Below the pieces are notes generated by a model. That model was given only the letters and a program-made list of their open reading frames with translations, ran no database searches and had not been told where the DNA came from. This document shows, piece by piece, positions 32,733 through 43,119 of a DNA stretch of 64,000 bases. This DNA is from Ancylostoma caninum (lineage: Eukaryota; Nematoda; Chromadorea; Rhabditida; Ancylostomatidae). The translations under genes were made by a program, and so were the position numbers. The stretch is taken from contig JBAJFG010000188.1 in NCBI GenBank assembly GCA_037903475.1, positions 1,811,501 through 1,875,500 of the forward strand. Reading direction: 5' to 3'. Position 1 is the first letter of the stretch. Every line of letters starts with the position of its first letter.

Positions 32733-34042
32733 CAAGTCCAAGGTCAGAAACTTGAGCAAAATAATATTATATTCCGAATCCAGGAATGACAAAAGTCTGG
32801 TAGAGGAAAAGCTCAAAAAACTCATATTTTGCTATTGAAAACTACTACCCACCAGATCCTGGTACACGAAGATCAAGATTACCACTCCGACACAGGTGGG
32901 AATGATAATAGGAGGTATGGTCCACAATCCGTTCCTCCACAACACAACCAGGTTCTTGCTGGAAACATCGTTTCTGCCATTCGCTCATCACATGAATACC
33001 ATACGAGTTCTTCCAAATGAATGATCACTTCCACTCTGTGCGCGCTCTTGAACTAGCTCACGAGACTTATTAGACTGCAGAACAGTTTGTATCGGACACC
33101 GCTCAACGCGGCCCGTAAGAAAAAAAATGGGTTACCGAGTCAAGGCGGTATCTAACGAGAGATGCTTTAAGAAGAAGCTGCAAGTGAGAGGGACGAACAG
33201 GCCTTTGGGAGATTTTGCGGCAGCGATGCTGTGAAACCGCGCACGGAATATGTCCATTTTCTTGAGAGAGAGACGGAGGAAGAGAAAGAGAGAGAAAGAC
33301 CCCTTTCCTCCAGAACTGGGAAGACTGGAAGCCAAAGAAATCGCTGACTCCGTTCCAACATGGTCAACTTTGGTGAATTTTTTCTTAGCCAGGAATGCTT
33401 CGAGGGGATGAAATAGGTGACAGTCAGAAGTGGCAACGTCAGGAGAATACGGTAAGTGGGGAAGCGTGTCCCAACCCAGCTCATCCTATTTTTCAGGGGT
33501 CCCTTAAGCAAAATGGGGCCTAGCGTCACCATGGGGTAGGTGTACAAAAATCTCGTCTTTGCCGTTTTTCTCAAAAAGCATCCGCGGCTCTCTGGAGCTG
33601 ATTGGCGTATGTGCTACCGGTGACCGTGTGTGTTTGCGGGAGCCGCTCATAATACAATATCTCTAGCGAATTCCAGAAGTAGCTAAGGAGACAGATGTTT
33701 GGGTGGGGGTGCGATTTGGTGGATCTTCTGCTCGACGGAGCCACATGACAAGATGAATGTCAGAATCATAGAGGACACAACTCTCATCTCCAGTAATTAG
33801 TTATTCCAGAAATTCCTTTCGGTGTGGTCAATGAAGGAAAAACTGATCTTGGGTAGGAGGACCTCTTTCGGAATTGACGTCGTAATTAAAGTTAGGAAAG
33901 CCAATTCGGCTATATATGCCTATTATGGAGAAGCCCCGAGTTTGGTCTACGATTACCACATGGTAGATCATGGGTACCGACCAATAATCAAAAGTTGTGG
34001 AACTTTCAAAAAAATCGGCTCAAGACTTTCTGACCACCCTAA
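32733..34042 (-). mobile_element. mariner element with decayed transposase
   Basis: About 1.31 kb, the usual mariner length. The right end (read from 34042) is TTAGGGTGGTCAGAAAGTCT, and the left end near 32741 carries AGGTCAGAAACTTGAGC, a degenerate inverted copy. On the minus strand, broken frames contain ITGDESCVLYD (first Asp), HGDARPHFA (second Asp) and LPYSPDVATSDCHLF (third Asp), the D,D34D set of mariner transposases. Stops and frameshifts make it inactive. Confidence 0.78.
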
Positions 34043-34752
34043 TAAAATTTCCATGAAATGACGTGCCATTATAAGAGCGTCAAGCGTTCTATTTCCATTC
34101 CGAAGCAACGCACGATGTAGGCTTTTTTTCAAGTTGGCAAAAGAATAAGGCTACATCACAATTGTCACTGTTCCAGTCAGATGGTGATCCCCAGCTCCAC
34201 ACTGGCACCGTTGGCACTTGATGTTTTGCGTGATATTCAGGCTGCTTGTGTTTCACATTCGCCACACACTGTTCTTCTCTTCCTTCCCCCTCGTTAACTC
34301 GCTCCAACAGGATCCTCTGTGAATAACGTGATCCTCCCCAGATTGCAAATGTATTAACTACCGTAGTTACCTTCTTGTCAAAATTTTTGCAAAGTAGGTC
34401 TGCTCTAAAGTATAGCAAAGAAGTCGCACTTTTCACACTTTACAGTTTCTCGTCTTAGTAAGTAAGTTCGGTAAGAAATATGCTCGTTGATTATATAATT
34501 CTGATAATCTCTCGTAACTAGGTGAAGGATAGATACTCCTCGATCTCCCTGTATACTAAGCGTTTGAATTAAGTACCATCAGTAGAGTTGAAGTTACCCA
34601 ATTACTTGGAAGAGTCACACCTTATGCTCATCAAAAAGATACTTAGGAAATCCAATGTTGAGACTTTGGTCACAAACCTATGCTTGGGCAAAATTTTCCG
34701 TTTTCCATTTTACGTTTTACGGGATTTAAAACTTTACTTCCGCATGTGCCTG
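34043..34752. mobile_element. hAT-type element fragment related to 39781-40878
   Basis: Roughly 85 percent similar by eye to 40130-40878 of the hAT element that splits the Penelope-like element. Shared blocks include CAACAGGATCCTCTGTGAAT and the CCGTTTTCC-type subterminal repeats. The right end is CAGGCACATGCGG (other strand) at 34752. The left part is missing, cut at the mariner boundary. Confidence 0.7.
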
Positions 34753-35151
34753 TCCATGGAGCCCCAACACGTGCTCAAACTAGGTTTTGATTGCTCATCT
34801 TTGGGCTGAGATATGCAAAAAATTCTACGGTCCAATTTTGTGGGTGTGCTAAATATGTGGCCGACACTGTACTTAGACCTGCGGGAGCATTTGGGGCCAC
34901 CGCGCATTATTTTCATCCAGAGCATGCCACGAGCACGAAGATCTTCCTCAACGTAGTGCACGAGTCTAGCATCAGCAGTTCGGCATCAACCATTTGGACA
35001 ACCTGGTAGCTCTATCTTGTCATTCCCATCTGTTACCCTGGGCCCTTAAAAAACCTTCATCTGACCTAGTCTCGCCTTGTTCTTTCCGGAACACCAAGGT
35101 GGTCGTATCCGACTCGATTCACATTTTAAGGTTTGCTGAGAAATCCCGCTA
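34753..35151. other. No recognised feature
   Basis: About 400 bp between a hAT fragment and a MITE, with no feature I can support. Confidence 0.5.
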
Positions 35152-35401
35152 TGGGGCAATTTATACTTGATGCGTGCGACTGAAGCGCGTGCGTCTATAT
35201 GATGAAGAATAGGGCCCAGTCGCATAGCAGTCGCATCGCAGTCGCAGCTCAGTCGTACGCGTTTACGGCCTCGCGGCATCCGCGCGATCTTTTCATTGAG
35301 GATGTACAAGCCGTGTTGACCGGTTTTCGTGGAAAATCCCTCGTAAATGAATGCGTGCGACTGATGCGCGACTGACGCACGCATCTAGTATAAATTACCC
35401 T
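35152..35401. mobile_element. TA-flanked MITE with GTGCGACTG repeats
   Basis: The ends are TGGGGCAATTTATAC and the complement AGGGTAATTTATAC, continuing as GATGCGTGCG inside, with TA at both flanks. The interior repeats GCGTGCGACTGA-type words (CAGTCGCA in runs). The 250-bp size and TA target suggest a Tc1/mariner-type MITE. Confidence 0.75.
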
Positions 35402-35867
35402 TATTCTCAGACAATTTCAGAGTCAAATCCCGTTCGGAACAAGCGGGAGGCGAGGGTCGGAGCGAGCGCTTGGGTGCTTTGGCCCGAGAAGTAGCCGCGT
35501 TCAGGCCGCTGTAGGGCTGCTGAAAACGAGGCTTGCATTCCTATCCGCGTGAGTAGTGTCCGCATTCAGGCCGCCATGAGGCCGAAAACCACCATGAGCT
35601 GCTGCTCCTAATCCAGCGCACAAGGCAGCATTCTCCACAATTACCTGTCTATTGGACGTCGGCACCGTGACAACTTCTGGCAGCTTGATCACTGCCTGGG
35701 CACAGTCTCTTAAGGAGGAGCTCGGGGTTCGAAGCTATTGTGGATCCAAAGTGATCCACCGGAGTATGAAAGCAACACATATATGAAAATTCTCATCAGA
35801 AATACGAAAATGTGGCTGTTTGCAAGGCATATGTATGGTTTCGAAGTGCTAGCCCTCTTCTATTACT

Positions 35868-35942
35868 GAGAGGATTCGAACCAACCTGACCGGTTCTTTA
35901 TGAATGAGTGAGAGTCCGTTGCTTTATACACTAGGCCATCCA
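35868..35942 (-). ncRNA. tRNA-like SINE head
   Basis: On the minus strand, GGCCTAGTGTATAAAGC resembles a Pol III A box, and GGTTCGAATCC (35872-35882) is a perfect B box about 45 bp downstream. The intervening sequence does not fold into a convincing anticodon arm, so I call it tRNA-derived rather than a tRNA gene. A related copy lies at 58683-58755. Confidence 0.55.
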
Positions 35943-36436
35943 TGCTGCTGATCTCTTCCATACCGGTGTTGCCTTCATCCTTTACCACGTCCCTAACGTC
36001 ACTAACCAGTCATTCCGACTGGGACATTTCCTTATTGAGCCAAAATATGTAGTCACTCAGGCAGCTTTTTGGAGATATTTGCCGGCGGTCAGTGGCCGCC
36101 AAAAGCGGGCTGATACGCCTACACTCTTCACATAGCGGGCGGAACCCCACGCTAGTGCTTTAACCTGAATGACTGCGTTCAGCCCGCGATTCGCCCGACA
36201 GCGCGTTTGGCCCGCAACACATGTGGTCCCGCACGCTGTTCGTCCGCTATTGGTCCCCGTTCAAACGTTTTGTCGGGGATTTGCCGGCGGTTGGAACTGG
36301 ATTTGCCTCCGAAATTGTCTGAGTTGGTACGGACCACTTTTCAGACCCTCTCTGCTTTTGTTCTCTAGTGATATCTTCGTTCCCCAGTGGTGTCTTACTT
36401 ATTCTCGATTGGTAGCTCATTCGTTTGTGCCTGCTT

Positions 36437-36590
36437 GCACGAGAAACACCTGTTGTCTTCGAAAACCGTCTACAGCCAACGTACAGCGCATCTAGTCACG
36501 TACGTAGGTGTGCAATTTTTGTTTTTTTTACCATGATTTACAGGTGTTTTGGTGCATTTTCAGTCATGTTCAGACACGTGAGGACGAAGA
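36437..36590 (+). mobile_element. HINE-like family 2, degraded 5' fragment
   Basis: GCACGAGAAACACC, ACAGCGCATCTAGTCACGTACG, a poly-T interrupted ATTTTTG block and TTTCAGTCATGTTCAGACA follow the family 2 order on the plus strand. It is more diverged than the other copies. Confidence 0.6.
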
Positions 36591-37137
36591 ATGCAGCGCA
36601 TGAATACAGCACATTCCACCTTGGTGCGCAGCTACTAACTCTCTGTCGTCGGCGCCGCCAACGCCGTCGCAAACTTTGGTCCCAGCCAGAATGGAGCACT
36701 AGTAGGGAATATGGGAATATGTCACAAACCTCTGCGAGAGCGATGAGCCATAATGGTGGGGAAGGTGTTGCTGGACAAGTCTACATGTGCAAGATTGTTG
36801 GCGCTCAGAAGAGGGGAACACACACGTATGCGAATTGGCCGAAAGCAGCTTGATAGATCGGCATTAGCAAGATGATCAGGCTGGTAAGCATTGAAAGGAA
36901 ACTCACATGAAGAGCACTGATGTCTTCCCCATCAGAGAACCGTTCATCCGCAGCTGCCCAAACTAATGAAACTCAATCATTTCTTTCCAAATGGGATATC
37001 AGCGTATAGTCGGGTCGGATAATCATTCTTCATCATGGAGGCACAAATGACTGAATTATCAAAGCCAGTGTATCACCTTAAGATGGTATCAACAGAATCA
37101 GCTCCTATTCCAAGCGCTGATTCCGATTTTTTCGAAG
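36591..37137. other. No recognised feature
   Basis: A short GC-rich start (GTCGGCGCCGCCAACGCCG) and then unique-looking sequence. No gene is supported. Confidence 0.5.
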
Positions 37138-37605
37138 TTAAAGGCAGTGTCTCACCTCATGTTGGGTTTCGAGGTATTCACAGATTCAGGTGCAGTTCGT
37201 GACGCTGATTCCGATGATGTGCCTGATGTCAGAAAACACCCTCGAAAACCCCTATCTTTAAGGCAAAAATAGGTACAGGAGCGGACGAGTCTTCCTGCTG
37301 GCAAGCTAGCAAAAGCGGAGCTGAGAGGCTGAGATTGCAATTAAAATGAACTTCTCAGCAGCAGCTAATGTCAAACAAACAAACATTTCCGTATTGAAAA
37401 ACCATGCCGCTCCCACAGCAAGCTCTTGCTGCGGAATGAACCCTCTCGTCCACTCACCGAGAATTTCGAAATTCTCGACCAAAGAAATTCGTAACTTATG
37501 CGGTTTTCGACGTCTCCGCGAAACTTGAAATACATCTTTGTACTCAGCGTTTCACAATGACATGAGAGTCTCGAACGCAATCCGTCAGCTGAGACACTGC
37601 CTTCG
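37138..37605. mobile_element. TTAA MITE, decayed right end
   Basis: The left end TTAAAGGCAGTGTCTCACCT is matched by a degenerate inverted right end (GCTGAGACACTGCCTT at about 37588-37603) in which TTAA has been lost. An internal perfect palindrome CGAGAATTTCGAAATTCTCG (37459-37478) resembles the longer palindrome inside the copy at 58087-58407. Confidence 0.65.
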
Positions 37606-37803
37606 ATGGGAGGCGGTCGTCTTCAAAATCACCAGTACCAAACTCGAACGACCTAACAATTCACATTGAAGATATGAACACCTCAGAAATATGCAAGCTG
37701 CATCCAGACAAAATACTGCTATAGTGACGAGGGCTTTTGAAGGACACCTCATGGTCGTGAGTATACTACAAGACACATGATTGATTTAGTTCTCTGCTTC
37801 TCA

Positions 37804-37857
37804 GGCAGCCGCTATACTCTTCGAGGAGTACAGCACCAAGGATCGCCAAAGATTGGC
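37804..37857. mobile_element. GC-rich palindromic MITE, end fragment
   Basis: GCCGCTATACTCTTCGAGGA followed by GTACAGCACC and GCCAAAGATTGGCGG matches the left end of the MITE at 12538-12820. Only about 54 bp remain, next to the HINE 3' terminus. Confidence 0.65.
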
Positions 37858-37877
37858 GGCTTCATTTTTGATATGTA

Positions 37878-38832
37878 CCAGCCTGATCGTCCGGCTAACG
37901 CCGGACTCCCAGGCTTTTTTTTGGGCTCGCTTCGTTCGCCTCGCATACGTGTGTGTTCCCCTCCACTGAGCGCTGGCATACTACTCTCGCAGGTGTGGAC
38001 CCGTGCGTGACCTCTTCCACATTTTCGACGCCGGCGCACCCTTGTCACACCGTTGGACCCGACTTCAGGCGTTTCCCACTTTGGGATGCCGGCGCACCCT
38101 TACCACACCGTTGGGCCCGACTCTAAGAGTTTCCCCAGTTTCGGACGCCGGCACACCCTTACCACACCGTTGGACCCGACTCCAGGAGTTTCGCTAGTTT
38201 TGGACACCGGCACGCCCTTATCACATAGTTGGACCGACTCCAGGCGTTCTCCCACCCCCTTTACCACACCGTTGGGCCCAACTCTAAGAGTTTCCCCAGT
38301 TTTGGACACCGGCACGCTCTTATCACATAGTTGGACCGACTTCAGGCGTTCCTCCACTTTGGGACGCCGGCGCCCCCTTACCACACCGTTGGGCTCGACT
38401 CCAGGAGATTCCCCAGCTTTGGACACCGGCGCGCTCTCATCACATCGTTGGATCCGTTCCCCCCACCTATGAGCGCCGGCGCATCACCACATGTCCCCAA
38501 CGCCCGAGCCGGCGCAAGCCTCATCCGTTCCATCCCTCGTTCGCCTGGTTGCTCCTATTCGTTATGAACATATCCCAACCGTCCATTTCCTTTTATACGG
38601 TCATGTAATCATTGGCCTATCTCACTCATTCCGACCGTGTTGAAAACAACTGTCGGCCATTCACATGTCTGAACAGGACAAACGTGGCCCGAAACACCCT
38701 TAAATCAAGGTAAAAATCAAAATTTGCACACTTTTTCTATGTAACTTGACACGCTGAACATCGTGATGTAATCACATTTTTCCGGTAGGGACTGGTTCTC
38801 TTGTACGCACACACTGACATAAAATGCCAATT
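37878..38832 (-). mobile_element. HINE (Helentron-like) element, family 2, full length
   Basis: On the minus strand the 5' end is TTAATTGGCATTTTATGTCA (near 38832). It is followed by a short GT run, the family 2 blocks (38580-38800) and a minisatellite (38020-38500) of about 59-bp units with GTGCGCCGGC cores. The 3' end is a bipartite hairpin (outer AGCCTGG/TCAGGCT, inner GTCCGGC/GCCGGAC) ending in CTGG and followed by T. The minisatellite core is shared with family 1. Confidence 0.82.
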
Positions 38833-39229
38833 AATATTAACTATGATTGACTGTGGGTGGGTTGCGATGAAAACACTGGCGATTATCGTTGACAACGACA
38901 GATCGCTAGAGAGGTGCTATACCATATATACAAGCGAGGCAACATCGCTAAACCTTGGCGATCGCCAGTCGCTAAAGTTGGTGATGGGCTGTTGTCGAAA
39001 AGGATGGACGATGTCGACGGGACAACTTTGGCGACGGAGCATCTAGGTCTCCAACATTCAGGAAGCACTTGATCATTACTTGCTCCATCTCTACGTTCTG
39101 ATGTGATTCAGTGGTACTACATGGCATCCAAATATTTCTTACGCCTTTGGCATGAAAAATACGATTTGCAATGCGATTTTCTAACCTTGGGTAGTATCTA
39201 TTACAGCTGTTTTGACCAAGATTGTTAGT
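38833..39229. other. Partial GC palindromic repeat, otherwise unrecognised
   Basis: Around 38880-39045, words such as GGCGATCGCC and TTGGCGA recur and resemble the interior of the GC-rich palindromic MITE, but the ends are lost. No gene is supported. Confidence 0.45.
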
Positions 39230-39346
39230 GATTTTATTCCTCCAAATGGCCTACGTTTCGAAGATCTCGCCTTCGTCAGAGCCTGAAGTAGTCTACAGTT
39301 CAATTGGCCTATCCTCCCGAATGCCTTGTCTTTATACAAAACTCAT

Positions 39347-39780
39347 TCAATCAGAAAGTAACCCACCCCGTGATATACATTCATATTTCCTATTCATTTT
39401 TGGGTTTTTAGCGGCAATCCAACATGCCTCCAATGTTTTGCGCGCTATGATCTCGGGCTCTGATGATAAGATCGTAACTCCAGTTTGAATAACACAATTT
39501 TCGTGGCGTAGTCTGCGATGTGCTCCCAGTGGGGTAGAAGGTCTTAATTTGTTAAGCCCATCTAAGTGTTCTTTTATCCGTGTACAAAGAGGCCGTCCTG
39601 TTTCTCCCATGTATTCATCCCCTCATGACTAGCAAGTGATGAGATAAACTACAAAAGACATCATGCAATCACCACTTCTACCATATGGGCATATAACGCA
39701 TCCAGATGTTATGCAGAGGCGGTCGTACGCGCGATTGCGAACTAGCTGCCGTTTTAGGTTTGTGGGTGGTATATCCACAA
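39347..39780 (-). pseudogene. Penelope-like GIY-YIG endonuclease region
   Basis: The minus strand encodes NLKRQLVRNRAYDRLC and CVICPYGRSGDC (the Penelope linker with conserved cysteines), then FVVYLITC and YMGETGRPLCTRIKEHLDGL, the GIY-YIG motif and the helix after it. Two in-frame stops lie between ITC and YMGE. The frame then stays open to about 39347. Confidence 0.82.
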
Positions 39781-40878
39781 GAGGGGTGTGCGGAATTTTC
39801 CATTTTTCGTTTTACGCTTTCCGTTTTCCGCTCATTTTTGGCCTTCCGCTTTACGTTTTATGGGTTTTTAGCCCGGAAAATGGAAAATCTCGTAAAATTA
39901 TGGGGGGGGGGGGAGACGAGTTATTTGTTTTTGAGGTATCTCCCTATCCTAAAGAGGTTCACGTGTTTCGATGCGCAACGTATATGAGTTCACAACAATG
40001 GCGCCAAAATTGACGTCCAACCGTCATTCACCGTCGCAATTTCGCTGATCCTCATCATTGTCCCAAATGTGCCATACAAGTGCACTGCTCTCCTCAAAAT
40101 TAAAAAAAATGAGGTTCCACAGAAATGTGGGATGAACCTAAATAAAATTTCTATAAAAAAGTGACGTGCCTTGGTAAGAGCATCAAGCATTCCTGCGAGG
40201 CAACGCATGATGTAGGCTTTCTTTCAAGATGACAAAAGCATAAATCTACTGACATTGTCACTGTTTTAGTCAGACAATTATCCCCAGCTCCACACTGGCG
40301 CCGTTGGCGCCTGATGTTTTGAGTGATATTCAGGCTGCTTGTGTTTCACATTAGCCACATACTATTCCTCTCCTCCTTCCTCCCTCGCTAACTCGCTCCA
40401 ACAGGATCCTCTGTGAATAACGTGATCCTCCGCAGATTGCAAATATATTGACTACCGTAGTTACCTTTTGTCTGAATTTTTGCAGAATAGGTCTGCTCTA
40501 AAGTGAAGCACTTTTCACACTTTACAGATTCTCATCTAGGTAAGTAAGTTCAGTGAGAAATATGCTCATTGTTTATATAACTCTGATAATCTCTTAAAAC
40601 TAGGTGAAGGATGAATACTCCTCGATCGACCCATACTCTAGGAGTTTGAAGTGAGCACCATCAGTAGACATGAAGTTATTTAATTACTTGAAAGAGTCAC
40701 CACTTTTGCTCATGAAGACGATACCTAGAAAGTCCAACGCTGAAGATGACTTTTGGTTACAAACCTATGCTTGGGCAAAATTTCCCGTTTTCCGTTTTAC
40801 GCTTTCCGTTTTCCGCCCATTTTGGGCCTTCCGTTCTCCGTTTTACGGGATTTAAAATTTTACTTCCGCACATCCCTG
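39781..40878. mobile_element. hAT-type element inserted in the Penelope-like element
   Basis: The right end (other strand) is CAGGGATGTGCGGAAG; the left end GAGGGGTGTGCGGAA differs by a mutated first base. The flanking 8-mers ATCCACAA (39773-39780) and ATGCACAA (40879-40886) match 7 of 8. Removing the element and one 8-mer restores the Penelope reading frame from VVRVVH to DIPPTNLKR. Both subterminal regions contain CGTTTTACGCTTTCCG-type repeats. No transposase. A related fragment lies at 34043-34752. Confidence 0.85.
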
Positions 40879-41705
40879 ATGCACAACCCTCACCACATCT
40901 TGTAGACCCGCCTTACGAAGACTTCTTCTTACCGCGCCACTCATTTCATCTGAAATGAAGGGAAGATGAAACGGAATTTTCTCGGAGCTATCCTTCAAAT
41001 GGGGATTACGGTGAATTGTAAAATGTGGGGGACTCTGCTTTGCGGGATATCCATTCCATATTGCAATTTGGTGGGCTAAGTCTACGGACCATTTTCGTTC
41101 ATGTGTATTTGACGTTACTCTTGTAGCAGTACGATACATGTTTCTTATGATAGACCTATTTACCTGGGTGGGGTGTGCAGATAGGTAATGGATCAGGATG
41201 TTCTTACTGCTGGGTTTACGGTACCACCTTGTCTTGTATTCCCCATGAGTTAAGTGCATCTGCACATTAAGAAAAGCCAACCAGTTGTCTTTGGGCTTTT
41301 CTCTAGTGAATTTGATGTGAGGGAACTGCTCGTTAAGGAGGTTGAATCATGTGTCTATCTCTGTCTGAGTTGGACATATTATGCAGCAGTCGTCTTTGTA
41401 TCGACAGTACAAGATAGGTTTTCGCCCCAGCAATGGTTTTTCCACTTTGGACATGAAAACGATGGCTAGAATTGGTGCCAGTCTTTGTCCCATGGCAAGA
41501 CCTCGAGCTTGCTTGTAGTAGTGGCCAGCCCAGCGAAAAAAGAAGCAGTTAAGGCATTCGTTTAGTAAGGTCATTAGTAGTCTGCCATTGAACCCGTACA
41601 TGCTGAGAGAAGAGGAACATAGCCTGTAATGCAGCCTCGTTTGGAATGTTAGTGTAAAGGGAAGTTACATCATTTACACAAATTCTCATCAAGTCTCGAG
41701 AGAGA
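40879..41705 (-). pseudogene. Penelope-like reverse transcriptase fragments
   Basis: In three frames the minus strand reads NDVTSLYTNIPNEAALQAM (about 41674-41618; first catalytic Asp), WAGHYYKQARGLAMGQRLAP and then LAIVFMSKVEKPL, YCRYKDDCCIIC (near 41390; catalytic Asp pair) and FLNVQMHLTHGEYKTRWYRK, with HPTQVNRSIIRNMYRTA downstream. The order matches Penelope-type RT. Frameshifts and loss of the N-terminal part make it a pseudogene. Confidence 0.85.
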
Positions 41706-41959
41706 GTCTGTTATAGTAAGAAACCTACAGAAATGAATCGAAACAAATGGCCGCGCGTCTACGTCTAATTCCTGAGAAAAAGAAGCAAAAAAACTGGCCA
41801 GGCCGTGGCTGACTGGCGATTTGACCGCCATACCATTCCTCGTGAGATTTTGTAAAAATCGGCCGCGCGTTTACGGTTTGCTCTTGAAATGAATGGAATG
41901 ACCACGGCAGCTTTTGTGGTTTGCCAGTTGAATCGCGTGGCGACCAAATCGCCGTCGCT
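41706..41959. other. No recognised feature
   Basis: A short interval between the Penelope-like element and a HINE fragment, with an imperfect inversion around GGCCGCGCGT words (about 41748 and 41862) that may be a MITE remnant. Confidence 0.4.
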
Positions 41960-42205
41960 GCAAGTATGCCCAGCCCTTATCACAGCGGTGGACCCTTCTC
42001 TCCCACTTCTGAGCGCCGGCACACCTTATCACAGCAGTGGACCCACAGGGAGTCTGCTAGCAACCTCGAGGTATGATTGGAATAGGATAACCGCCCTACT
42101 ATCTATTCAAAACAGGATGAACGAATTTCGTGACACACACACATACACACACGCACACACACACAACACACAACACAACACACACAGAATAAGCCCGTTG
42201 ATATA
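41960..42205 (-). mobile_element. HINE-like element, truncated, with (CA)n
   Basis: The minus-strand 5' end CAACGGGCTTATTCTG (near 42205) is followed by an imperfect (GT)n run and ATTCGTTCATCCTGTTTTG, then one and a half minisatellite units with GTGCCGGCGCTCAGAAGTG. The sequence around GGTATGATTGGAATAG matches the element at 54457-55086 closely. The 3' part is missing. Confidence 0.72.
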
Positions 42206-42716
42206 AAAGTCCAATAGTAGTTAATTGGGAGTAATACGAAATCAGAAGTTTTGACCATTTCGAGCAAAAGAAAATTTCATATAAAAATACGCAGTGATAG
42301 TGGGTCAATGGATCAGCAGTAACTAGGTGTAGTTTTTTTTGCCAGAATAATAAAAATCAAAATCCACCAGAAAAGAAATTACGAGCAAAGTTCAAAAGGT
42401 GATTTCGGTTCGGCCAGTACTCTATGTTCCCCACGAGGGTACGTTCTCATACTTTCAACAGATAAGTTTCACTGTTAATCCTTTTACTTATCTTACTTAT
42501 CTTACTCACTCATTCACTCTCATTCTTTCTTTCTTTTTTTTTTTCGTTCCTTCCTTCTTTCCTTCTCACTATCGAAAAACTCGTTTAGTATTCCCTACGA
42601 GCTTCAGAGTTCCAGAGATTTCGTTTCTAATATAATTCAAGGAAAAAGAAGCGAATTATGACAGTTCAGAGTTGATTGTTATGCCCATTTTCGGTGCTAA
42701 TGTTCAAACACTGCAC
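42206..42716. other. Low-complexity CTTT-rich stretch, no gene
   Basis: It contains a pyrimidine-rich stretch (about 42480-42560) of TTCTTTC-type words. No other feature is supported. Confidence 0.5.
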
Positions 42717-42760
42717 TTAAAGGCAGCATCCACGGAAATTTTCACCCCCAAGATTTTTGC
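42717..42760. mobile_element. TTAA MITE, isolated left end
   Basis: TTAAAGGCAGCATCCACGG followed by AAATTTT matches the left end of the MITE at 2083-2510. No matching right end was found downstream, so the element is truncated or rearranged. Confidence 0.55.
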
Positions 42761-43119
42761 GTTTTTTGGCCCTTTCGGATATGCTGATTCCCGATCTTAC
42801 CTTGAAATTCACGAAAAGTGGCAAAATCCAACAATGAAGAGCTCCACGTTTGGGCAGACGAGGCACGTTGGACGAGAGATCCGCTCGACATGATGTTGGC
42901 AAGATCGATGCCGCCGCGTGCTATCAGCTGATTAGGGCATGAAATGAGGTGTCTATTTGAATTGACTTTTATTAGCATTCTTCGATCTTTCCAACTCTGT
43001 GCTTGGACGGGTTTTGAGAAGATGTACTCGGTACATTGCATGTAACCTACATTTGTAGGATTGTAGGAAAAAAGATGAACTAACAAAACCACAAGTTCTA
43101 TGGTCGCAACACTAGAACA

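Larger units (their letters stand above)
39230..41705 (-). mobile_element. Penelope-like element, split by a hAT insertion
   Basis: A decayed Penelope-like retroelement on the minus strand. RT fragments (41705-40879) are followed, after a 1.1-kb hAT insertion (39781-40878), by the linker and a GIY-YIG endonuclease region (39780-39347) and a 3' region with hammerhead-like boxes (39254-39279). The 5' part of the RT is missing. RT plus C-terminal GIY-YIG is diagnostic of Penelope-like elements. Confidence 0.85.

Noticed and set aside
35868..35942. A functional tRNA gene with A and B boxes
   Set aside because: No acceptor-stem pairing or anticodon arm could be drawn; a tRNA-derived SINE head fits better.
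36425..36853. 142-codon open frame on the plus strand
   Set aside because: Its first part lies in a degraded HINE family 2 fragment (LARETPVV... is the GCACGAGAAACACC block); no family signature.
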